From Elusimicrobiota bacterium (GTDB taxonomy: Bacteria > Elusimicrobiota > Endomicrobiia > Endomicrobiales > Endomicrobiaceae), in contig JAIRQB010000025.1 of assembly GCA_031256695.1 (NCBI GenBank), forward strand, positions 1 to 5,881: DNA of 5,881 nucleotides, in the 5' to 3' direction. The notes beneath the pieces are model-generated. The model saw only the letters and a program-made list of their open reading frames with translations. It was not told the origin of the DNA and did not search any database. Made by a program: the position numbers and the translations under genes. Each line of letters opens with the position of its first letter. Positions within the stretch are counted from its first letter, which is position 1. Below are positions 1-5,057 of this stretch, piece by piece.

Positions 1-98
1 GGGAATCCCTGTTGTCTTTGCCTTTGAAAAAGAAAACGGCAGAAAGCGGTGAACGCCTTATAATAAACAGGGATTCCCGCCTTCGCGGGAATGACACC
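1..98. repeat. REP-type palindromes, inverted pair
   Basis: Bases 1-13 are the exact reverse complement of bases 66-78 (GGGAATCCCTGTT against AACAGGGATTCCC), separated by 52 nt. The right-hand copy continues into a perfect 8-bp hairpin, ATTCCCGC (73-80), loop CTTC, GCGGGAAT (85-92), followed by the tail GACACC. This is the widespread bacterial intergenic REP-like palindrome. The left copy is cut by the window edge, so the pair is probably a BIME-like inverted doublet whose left hairpin lies just outside. A further inverted match links GTTGTCTTTGCC (11-22) to GGCAAAGACAAC (179-190). The family's shared flank is therefore longer than the hairpin. It is non-coding, and its translation gives the spurious SRLRGND-type peptides typical of such repeats. 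Confidence 0.85.
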
Positions 99-100
99 TT

Positions 101-134
101 GGCGCTATGCGTTTGCGCACGCCGCAATGACACC
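101..134 (+). repeat. Diverged REP-like hairpin unit
   Basis: GGCG (101-104) pairs with CGCC (120-123), and TGCG (108-111) pairs with CGCA (116-119) around a TTTG loop, leaving a 3-nt bulge (CTA) on the left arm. The tail CGCAATGACACC (123-134) matches the tail GGGAATGACACC of the neighbouring REP unit (87-98) at 10 of 12 positions. It is best read as a decayed or variant copy of the same element in the same orientation. The hairpin and tail are seen directly; the common origin is inferred. Confidence 0.5.
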
Positions 135-200
135 CGGGGTTTACGCTTTATCAACGGTTTCAACGCGGAATGGCAAACGGCAAAGACAACAGCAAAATGG

Positions 201-247
201 ATACCCGCTAAAAATGAAGCGCTACTGCGCTTCATTTTTGCGAGTAT
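201..247 (+). repeat. Long nested palindrome within the REP framework
   Basis: AAAAATGAAGCGC (210-222) and GCGCTTCATTTTT (227-239) form a perfect 13-bp inverted repeat around a TACT loop. The stem extends outward with CGC (206-208) to GCG (240-242) and ATAC (201-204) to GTAT (244-247), with one mismatch and one bulged T. The outer arms, GGATACCCGC on the left and GCGAGTATGAC on the right, mirror the GGATTCCCGC and GCGGGAATGAC of the REP unit at 71-95. The flank GGCAAAGACAACAG (179-192) also matches the reverse complement of 9-22. The element looks like the REP palindrome with an extra 30-bp palindrome in its loop. Confidence 0.75.
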
Positions 248-421
248 GACAACTGCGGGACTTGGCGTAAAACGTCAATCGCTGCCGCCACCGCATCGCC
301 ATAAAATAAAAAAAGAGCGGAGCGCTGCTGCGCTTCATTTTTGCGAGTATGACAACTGCGGGACTTCAAAGCGCCAGTCGCTTTCCGTCTATCACATCGC
401 CCTAAAATAAAAAAAGAGCGG
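218..421 (+). repeat. Two tandem ~102-bp repeat units
   Basis: Unit 1 runs 218-320 (103 bp) and unit 2 runs 321-421 (101 bp). The first 46 bases of each (218-263 and 321-366) differ at one position (A224/G327). The last 27 (294-320 and 395-421) also differ at one position. The middle of about 30 nt is much less similar. A third start, AGCGCT at 422-427, follows and then diverges. Unit 2 can form only a shorter perfect stem, AGCGC TGCT GCGCT (321-334). Each unit ends in an A-rich run followed by GAGCGG. No transposase or terminal-repeat boundaries are seen, so this looks like tandem duplication of an intergenic repeat, not an insertion sequence. Confidence 0.8.
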
Positions 422-468
422 AGCGCTTTTGAGAAATTTGTTAATATACTGCCAATGCAGACTGCTCT

Positions 469-496
469 TTGACGTCTATAAACGCTTTCATATAAA
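469..496 (+). promoter_or_regulatory. Putative sigma-70-type promoter for the sugar-binding protein gene
   Basis: TTGACG (469-474) and TATAAA (491-496) resemble -35 and -10 hexamers with a 16-bp spacer. They lie just after the repeat island and before the plus-strand gene at 618. A start near 503 would leave a leader of about 115 nt. Nothing else in 430-617 stands out beyond short AT-rich inverted repeats, including TTTTTAA/TTAAAAA at 591-611 directly before the start codon. AT-rich DNA gives chance matches, so this rests on sequence resemblance and position only. Confidence 0.45.
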
Positions 497-617
497 TTCT
501 GTTATAAAGCGCCGCCCTTTTGTGTATACCGATAAAAATGCCGTTCTAAAATTCTTTTGGAAGTCTGCCTGCTTTAAAATGCCGCAAATATTTTTAATCT
601 GCTGTTAAAAACAAACT

Positions 618-1709
618 ATGAAAAAAATATTTTTTGTTTTCACAGTCTTATTATTCATATATTCGCTTGTATCCATTGCCTCAGGCGCGGGCATTGCCGG
701 CAAAAATCCTAAAAATCAAAAACATATAGCGTTGCTATTGCCGAGCGCAAAGGCGGACAATTTAAATATCGCCGCAGATATATTGACAAAACTATTAGAA
801 AGCAGGGGATATAAAATTTCTATAGCAGATTCTCAAAACAGCGCATCTTTGCAAATTTCTCAAATAGAAAAATTAACCGATGAGAAAACGGATATGCTTA
901 TTATTGCGCCTGTCCGCCCCGCGGCGCTTTCAAAAGTCATAGCGCTTGCAAAAGAGAAAAACATAAAAATAATTGCCTTTGACAAAATGATTGAAAACGC
1001 TCCCATTGATTTCCATATCGGCTTTGACGCTTTCCAAATAGGCGTTTTGCAGGGCAAAATCATAGAGAAAACTTTAGGGCTAAATATACAGCAAAAGGGT
1101 CCTTTTTATTTTGAAATATTTTCTTCGCCGAAAGAATACTCTGAAAGCATTCTCTATTATAAAGGAGCGCTCAGCGTCCTTGCGCCTTATTTGGCAAAAC
1201 AGAGATTAAGAAATCGCTCAGGCAGGTTTTCATTTGATGCATCTTCTCAAACAAATATAGATGCGCAAGAAGCGCAAAAAAGAATGGAATATCTCTTGTC
1301 AAAATACTATGTTGCAGGCGGGCTTGACGCCGTTTTATGCGCAGAAGATAATTTTGCCTCTGGAATAATTGAAGCGCTAAAAAAAGCGGGATATAAAACA
1401 GACGCAGATTTTCCCATTATTACGGGGCAAAATTGCCTAAAAGAAAATGTTAAAGCCATAATAGACGGAGAGCAAACAGCCTCTGTTTTTAAAGATTACA
1501 GAATTCTTGCAGAAAAAACGGCGGAAATTGCCGACGCTGTTCTAAACGGAAAATCTTTTAAAAATCCGCCGCAAACAACATATAAATACGGCAACGGCGC
1601 AATTCCTTCTATTCTTTTAGACGCAAAAATTGTCTACAAAAACGATATTCAAAAAGAAATTTTTGATTCAAAATATTATAAAAAGGCTGAAATTCTTAAA
1701 ATCAAATAA
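618..1709 (+). CDS. chvE: ChvE-like periplasmic sugar-binding protein
   Basis: A 363-residue periplasmic binding protein of the Peripla_BP_4 sugar class, closest from memory to ChvE, the multiple-sugar-binding protein that feeds an ABC importer. Residues 1 to about 24 form a signal peptide (MKK, then a hydrophobic run ending near ASGAG). Two alpha/beta lobes follow. Family marks include FDKMI (121-125), FDAFQIGVLQG (136-146), GPFYFEIF (161-168), SVLAPYL (186-192), GEQ..SVFKD (284-293) and a C-terminal SKYYKK, all at ChvE-like spacing. Length is typical of the family. Pocket positions differ: the usual FDR is FDK (K123), the GQD aspartate is N272, and the N-terminal Ala-Arg-Trp of ChvE appears replaced near residues 47-49. 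The ligand may therefore differ. No permease or ATPase gene is in view. No Shine-Dalgarno sequence precedes the ATG, which was chosen because the signal peptide begins there. mgsA follows 70 bp downstream and is probably cotranscribed. Confidence 0.85.
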   Translation: MKKIFFVFTVLLFIYSLVSIASGAGIAGKNPKNQKHIALLLPSAKADNLNIAADILTKLLESRGYKISIADSQNSASLQISQIEKLTDEKTDMLIIAPVRPAALSKVIALAKEKNIKIIAFDKMIENAPIDFHIGFDAFQIGVLQGKIIEKTLGLNIQQKGPFYFEIFSSPKEYSESILYYKGALSVLAPYLAKQRLRNRSGRFSFDASSQTNIDAQEAQKRMEYLLSKYYVAGGLDAVLCAEDNFASGIIEALKKAGYKTDADFPIITGQNCLKENVKAIIDGEQTASVFKDYRILAEKTAEIADAVLNGKSFKNPPQTTYKYGNGAIPSILLDAKIVYKNDIQKEIFDSKYYKKAEILKIK

Positions 1710-1779
1710 GGACAGCCGTCAAAGCGCAGAAAAATAAAAAATAAAGCCGCGCAAAATAAAAATAAAAAAGGAGACAGAA

Positions 1780-2238
1780 ATGAAAAAGGTAAAAAACATC
1801 GGGCTTATAGCCCATGACGGATGCAAAAAAGATATGACAGAGTGGGTCGCTTTCAACGCCAAAAGGCTGAGCGTCCACAATCTTGTATGCACAGGAACTA
1901 CGGGAAAGTTGATAGAGGAAGTTTATAAAACGAAATTCCCGGAACTTAAGGCAAATATAACAAAACTTAAATCCGGTCCTTTGGGCGGAGATCAGCAAAT
2001 GGGCGCTTTGATAGCCTCCGACCAACTTGATATTTTGATTTTCTTTACAGACCCTATGACTATGCAGCCTCACGATGTAGATATAAAGGCTTTGATAAGA
2101 CTGTCGGCTATCGGAAATATCGTAGTCGCCTGCACGAGATCTTCAGCCGACTTTATAATCTCTTCGCCTTTATTTGAAACAGAATACGAGGCAATCAAAG
2201 ATGAGCATGAAAATTATGTAAAAAGAAATCTCAGATAA
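1780..2238 (+). CDS. mgsA: Methylglyoxal synthase (EC 4.2.3.3)
   Basis: A cytosolic enzyme of 152 residues that converts dihydroxyacetone phosphate to methylglyoxal and phosphate, opening the methylglyoxal bypass that relieves sugar-phosphate build-up. AHDGCK (11-16) matches the AHDxCK start of the fold. TGTTG (38-42) and SGP (65-67) form the phosphate-binding site. GGDQQ (69-73) carries the catalytic Asp71, and FFTDP (88-92) and PHDVD (97-101) carry Asp91, His98 and Asp101. These last residues match the E. coli numbering exactly. Compared with E. coli, the N-terminus is about 7 residues shorter and the segment before SGP (around 46-64) about 7 longer, so total length is unchanged. The start is fixed by AAGGAG at 1768-1773, 6 nt upstream. 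The 70-bp gap after the sugar-binding gene has no terminator hairpin and is nearly all purine apart from scattered C and T, which suggests one transcript. A strong terminator follows at 2282. Confidence 0.97.
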   Translation: MKKVKNIGLIAHDGCKKDMTEWVAFNAKRLSVHNLVCTGTTGKLIEEVYKTKFPELKANITKLKSGPLGGDQQMGALIASDQLDILIFFTDPMTMQPHDVDIKALIRLSAIGNIVVACTRSSADFIISSPLFETEYEAIKDEHENYVKRNLR

Positions 2239-2281
2239 GCAATTATTAAAGAACAAAAGCAAAAAAATTCTATTCTCAAAA

Positions 2282-2323
2282 AAAAACTGCCAAAGGTTTT
2301 GCCTTCGGCAGTTTTTCTTTTTT
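2282..2323. terminator. Bidirectional intrinsic terminator between converging units
   Basis: AAAAACTGCC (2282-2291) pairs with GGCAGTTTTT (2307-2316). After one A-C mismatch the stem continues with AAGG (2293-2296) and CCTT (2302-2305) around a 5-nt TTTTG loop. On the plus strand the GC core is followed by TTTTTCTTTTTT, ending mgsA 44 bp after its stop. On the minus strand the nine A's at 2278-2286 read as a T-tract, ending the transcript that contains the tRNA-Arg gene. One hairpin thus serves both directions. Confidence 0.9.
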
Positions 2324-2358
2324 ATAAAGAGAGAGCGCGCTCCGATAAAAACGCTTCC

Positions 2359-2430
2359 CGCGCTCGTCCGGACTTGAACCGGAATTTCCAGCTCCGGAGG
2401 CTGACGCTCTATCCATTGAGCTACGAGCGC
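2359..2430 (-). tRNA. trnR-CCG: tRNA-Arg, anticodon CCG
   Basis: The minus strand folds into a complete 72-nt cloverleaf. The acceptor stem GCGCTCG pairs perfectly with CGAGCGC. The D-arm is GCTC/GAGC around AATGGATA. The anticodon stem TCAGC/GCTGG has one T-G wobble and encloses loop CTCCGGA, giving anticodon CCG for the arginine codon CGG. The variable loop is AAAT, and the T-arm is TCCGG/CCGGA with loop TTCAAGT. The discriminator base is G (2359) and CCA is not encoded, so it must be added after transcription. No convincing promoter of its own is seen in the 96 bp upstream, so it may be read through from the gene ending at 2527. The shared terminator lies about 40 bp downstream. Confidence 0.97.
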
Positions 2431-2471
2431 TTTTCATTGCCGCTAAAAAGAGAGCGCAAAAACGCTTCTCA

Positions 2472-2502
2472 TCAAAAGCAAAAATTCCATTTTCGCTTTT
2501 GA
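2472..2502 (-). other. 14-bp hairpin between the TIGR03545 gene and tRNA-Arg
   Basis: TCAAAAGCAAAAAT (2472-2485) and ATTTTCGCTTTTGA (2489-2502) pair around a 3-nt loop. On the plus strand there is an A-C mismatch at 2480/2494, but in minus-strand RNA this becomes a G-U pair and the stem is continuous over 14 bp. That asymmetry favours transcription from the minus strand, as expected for readthrough toward the tRNA. No T-run follows, so it is not a classical terminator; an RNA processing or 3'-end stabilising role is possible. A smaller palindrome, AATCCG TT CGGATT (2515-2528), overlaps the stop codon of the upstream gene. Confidence 0.45.
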
Positions 2503-2526
2503 CATAGACGGCAAAATCCGTTCGGA

Positions 2527-4443
2527 TTAGAAAAGCCCTTTTAGCAGAGAATTTACCGCTTTCCCCGCTTCCTTGCTTGCTTGAGAAGTAAGTTCCGCTT
2601 CTTTTTCTTTATAGAGTTTATTTACCTTATCTATTTCGCCCTGCAAAACGGAAAGGTCGCCGTTTATAAGTTTTTCTAAATCCTGCGCATATTTTTGAAC
2701 TTGAGCGGCATCTGTCTTTGTCTGCTCCGCTATATATTTATTTACCTCAGCGCGGACTTTATTTTCTAAATCGCCGAGTTCGCTTTTTACAATCTCATTA
2801 AACCTGCGCGAGAAAATAGAATCTATATCCGATGAAAAATCCATCTTTAAAGAGCCGCCGATTATTGAAAAGCCGGCGTTTGCATTGAGAGAATTTATGC
2901 CCTTCCACAGCATAGACATATATTTTGCCGTAGTTGCATCCGCGCCTGAAGTTGCGGCGTCATATCCAAAAGAATAGAGATTTAATTTCATAGCGGATAT
3001 AAAATCAGAGCCTTTTAAAGTGAAATTGCTTTGGAATTTCAATTTGCCTTTATTGAAAGAAGGCGTATAGGACGAGTCTGGAATGCCCAGCATAGAGGCG
3101 CTTGTCCCGTCGGCAAAGAAAGAGATTGTATCTGTCGGAATATCCGTTAAGCGGTCAAAGACTCCGTTTATCTTTATAAGTTGTTTTTTATCGTCTGAGG
3201 CTATTTCAAAAGCGAGAGGCTTGCCTATAAGGCTTTGATTTGACGAGATATTTCTGACATAGCCGCTGTAATAAACGGGAGTCCCCTCTTTGCCTTCCCC
3301 GCCTGAATTTGCCGTAAGAGAGATATTGCCTATCCAAAGTTTAGGCAAAACTGAACGGACGGGAAAAATTATATCTCTGCCTTTCAATCTGATAGGCGCT
3401 TCGTGAGGATTTTCTGAAACGCTCTTCGGCGGCATATATTGCCTGACTAACTCCATATAATAGACTATGGTATTTATTCTATTTACCCAAGTCTGCCCTA
3501 ACAATTTTCTAATTGTGTCTTGAGAAGATGAGGGAATTGAAAGTTGAGAGAGGACATTTGAGACATCGCTTTTAATCAAATCGTCAAAACCTTTTATGGT
3601 TTTAGAGCCGTCTTTGACGTCTTTTGACAGATTTGCCTGCAATGTCTTTATATCTTTATAAGAGATTTCAAGTTTTTCTTTTTGAGAGAGGAGTTCTTTT
3701 AAATTATTTCTGAGGTCTGCGGCATCGTCTAATGTTTTTATATTCGTCTTTGAAATTTTATTGACAAGAGTTTCTATGCCGCTTATTTCTACTTTTATGT
3801 CCTCGCCTTTTACTTTGATGTCTTTTTCATAATTTGAATATTTGTCTGACATATCTTGATAGGATTTTTTTATCTCATCAACAGCCTTGATATTTGCAAA
3901 ATCTATAGCGCCTTTTGCAGAGAAGTTTTTAGAAAGATTCTTTGCCTCGTTTATTTTTTGGACAGAAGAAAATTGCTCAAACTCTGATGCGGCAGTTTTT
4001 TGAGCGCTCTCTAAAGCCTTTGAAAATATGCCCGTTCCGCTTTTCTTTTGTTTTTTAGGCGGGAGTTTTGCCGAAGTCTTTCTGATTGTCGCCCATTTAA
4101 AATTGTCCACGCTCATATTGTCTATTATGAATTTCTTAGAAAGCATTGGAATAAAACGGACTTTAAACTTTATAGAGCCTATATCGGCTAAATTTTTAAA
4201 TTCATTGTCTTTATCGCCTATTCTTAAATTGGATATTGAAACGCTGAAACTCTTAAAAGAAGTTTTAAAGCCGCCCACTTCAACTTTTGCGCCGAATACC
4301 GCTTGCCCCGCTGAAACTAAAGCGCTTTTAAGAATCGGGTCTAAAAAGAATGCAAAGAAAATCCACACTGCCGCAACTACCGCGGCTGTAGGCAAAATAA
4401 AAGCAAATCTAAACGGCTGATATTGAAAAATTTTTAATTTCAT
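2527..4443 (-). CDS. TIGR03545 family envelope protein, AsmA-like N-terminus
   Basis: A 638-residue protein recognised as the uncharacterised TIGR03545 family, found in outer-membrane bacteria and usually paired with TIGR03546, as here. A short basic start (MKLKIF) leads into one membrane helix (about 13-34). Residues 38-120 read like the opening of AsmA/TamB-type proteins: a small amphipathic helix, VEVGGFKTSFKSFSVSISNL, then strands ending in FKVRFIPMLSKKFIIDNMSV. A Lys/Pro-rich stretch (125-136) precedes a long charged helical region (about 140-300) likely to form coiled coil. Residues 350-540 look beta-rich, and a final helical region (about 545-635) is rich in Lys, Glu and Ala. The likely topology is inner-membrane anchored with the bulk in the periplasm. 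The gene starts 12 bp after its partner's stop, behind a G-run (4449-4454) acting as ribosome binding site. A bridge or transport role is inference only. Confidence 0.85.
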   Translation of the reverse strand: MKLKIFQYQPFRFAFILPTAAVVAAVWIFFAFFLDPILKSALVSAGQAVFGAKVEVGGFKTSFKSFSVSISNLRIGDKDNEFKNLADIGSIKFKVRFIPMLSKKFIIDNMSVDNFKWATIRKTSAKLPPKKQKKSGTGIFSKALESAQKTAASEFEQFSSVQKINEAKNLSKNFSAKGAIDFANIKAVDEIKKSYQDMSDKYSNYEKDIKVKGEDIKVEISGIETLVNKISKTNIKTLDDAADLRNNLKELLSQKEKLEISYKDIKTLQANLSKDVKDGSKTIKGFDDLIKSDVSNVLSQLSIPSSSQDTIRKLLGQTWVNRINTIVYYMELVRQYMPPKSVSENPHEAPIRLKGRDIIFPVRSVLPKLWIGNISLTANSGGEGKEGTPVYYSGYVRNISSNQSLIGKPLAFEIASDDKKQLIKINGVFDRLTDIPTDTISFFADGTSASMLGIPDSSYTPSFNKGKLKFQSNFTLKGSDFISAMKLNLYSFGYDAATSGADATTAKYMSMLWKGINSLNANAGFSIIGGSLKMDFSSDIDSIFSRRFNEIVKSELGDLENKVRAEVNKYIAEQTKTDAAQVQKYAQDLEKLINGDLSVLQGEIDKVNKLYKEKEAELTSQASKEAGKAVNSLLKGLF

Positions 4444-4455
4444 TTTATCCCCCCG

Positions 4456-4959
4456 CTAATCAAAAATCAAAGCGGCTATTTTACCGCCCGTCAAAATTTT
4501 TATTATTTTCCAATTTGCGACTTTATCTCTCCAGCGCCTGCGGTAATATGGAATAAACTTTTTCATTCCAAAAGCGGCGGGCGCAAATAGAATTAAACTT
4601 AAAACAATATTGCCCATAACCAAAGTATTGTTGAATTTTGTAAAAGGAATGATTGGCATATTGTAGAGCGCTGTCCACAAACCTTTTAAAGCGGATATAT
4701 TTAGGACAAAAAAACCGAGTTTGTCTGCAAGAGGGTCAAGGACAAAGCCGATAATTGCAAAAATAGCGCCCGCCAAAAAAGCCGAGCCTACATTTACCCG
4801 CAAAATCATTATCAAAACAAAAAAGAAAGTTTTCATAAGAATGCCGGGGGTAAGCCCTAAAAATAAACCTAAAGCAAAACCAAGACTTATTTGATTAGGC
4901 GAAATGTCTTCTTGCAAAATTTTGACGATATTTCTTAATAATTTGACGATTAAAAACAT
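4456..4959 (-). CDS. TIGR03546 family membrane protein (DUF2062-like)
   Basis: A 167-residue integral membrane protein of the uncharacterised TIGR03546 family, normally encoded beside TIGR03545. A short amphipathic start (1-18) leads to SPNQISLGFALGLFLGLTPG (20-39), the Gly-rich helix with Pro turn typical of DUF2062 proteins. Hydrophobic segments follow at about 40-53, 57-76 and 112-132, with DPLADKLG (75-82) at the position of the NP motif of DUF2062 and the family-like FNNTLVMG (109-116) between the last two. The tail is strongly basic (RRRWRDK, 140-146) and probably cytosolic. AAGGAG (4967-4972 on the minus strand), 7 nt before the ATG, fixes the start. It lies 98 bp after murF with no strong terminator between, and 12 bp before its partner, so translation of the pair is probably linked. 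Function is unknown. Confidence 0.88.
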   Translation of the reverse strand: MFLIVKLLRNIVKILQEDISPNQISLGFALGLFLGLTPGILMKTFFFVLIMILRVNVGSAFLAGAIFAIIGFVLDPLADKLGFFVLNISALKGLWTALYNMPIIPFTKFNNTLVMGNIVLSLILFAPAAFGMKKFIPYYRRRWRDKVANWKIIKILTGGKIAALIFD

Positions 4960-5057
4960 TTTTATTCTCCTTTTTATTTTTTTGAATTTTCAAATGTTTA
5001 ATCTTTTTAATCTTTTTACTTTGTTCTTTTCAAATCAGCGCAAAAACGCTTTATATT

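Noticed and set aside
12..410. Open frame of 132 codons on the plus strand
   Set aside because: It runs entirely through REP-like and tandem repeats. Its peptide holds the SRLRGND-type string typical of translated palindromic repeats, and there is no ribosome binding site or recognisable domain.
218..421. Possible CRISPR array
   Set aside because: There are only two units, with repeat parts of 27 and 46 bp abutting each other and a single type of core. No regular repeat-spacer alternation and no cas genes are visible.
430..617. Riboswitch or small RNA in the leader of the sugar-binding gene
   Set aside because: Only short AT-rich or 4-bp stems were found, and no known riboswitch core was recognised.
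860..1063. Open frame on the minus strand
   Set aside because: It is antisense to the conserved core of the sugar-binding protein gene.
1702..2073. Open frame of 123 codons on the minus strand
   Set aside because: It is antisense to mgsA, whose catalytic residues are intact, and resembles no known protein.
2299..2502. Open frame of 67 codons on the plus strand
   Set aside because: It starts in the terminator and crosses the tRNA-Arg gene on the opposite strand.
4028..4420. Open frame of 130 codons on the plus strand
   Set aside because: It is antisense to the TIGR03545 N-terminal region. Its hydrophobic look comes from complementing Lys-rich codons.
4449..4454. Run of six G's before the TIGR03545 start as a phase-variable tract
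   Set aside because: Six bases is short for slipped-strand switching, and the run is adequately explained as a ribosome binding site.
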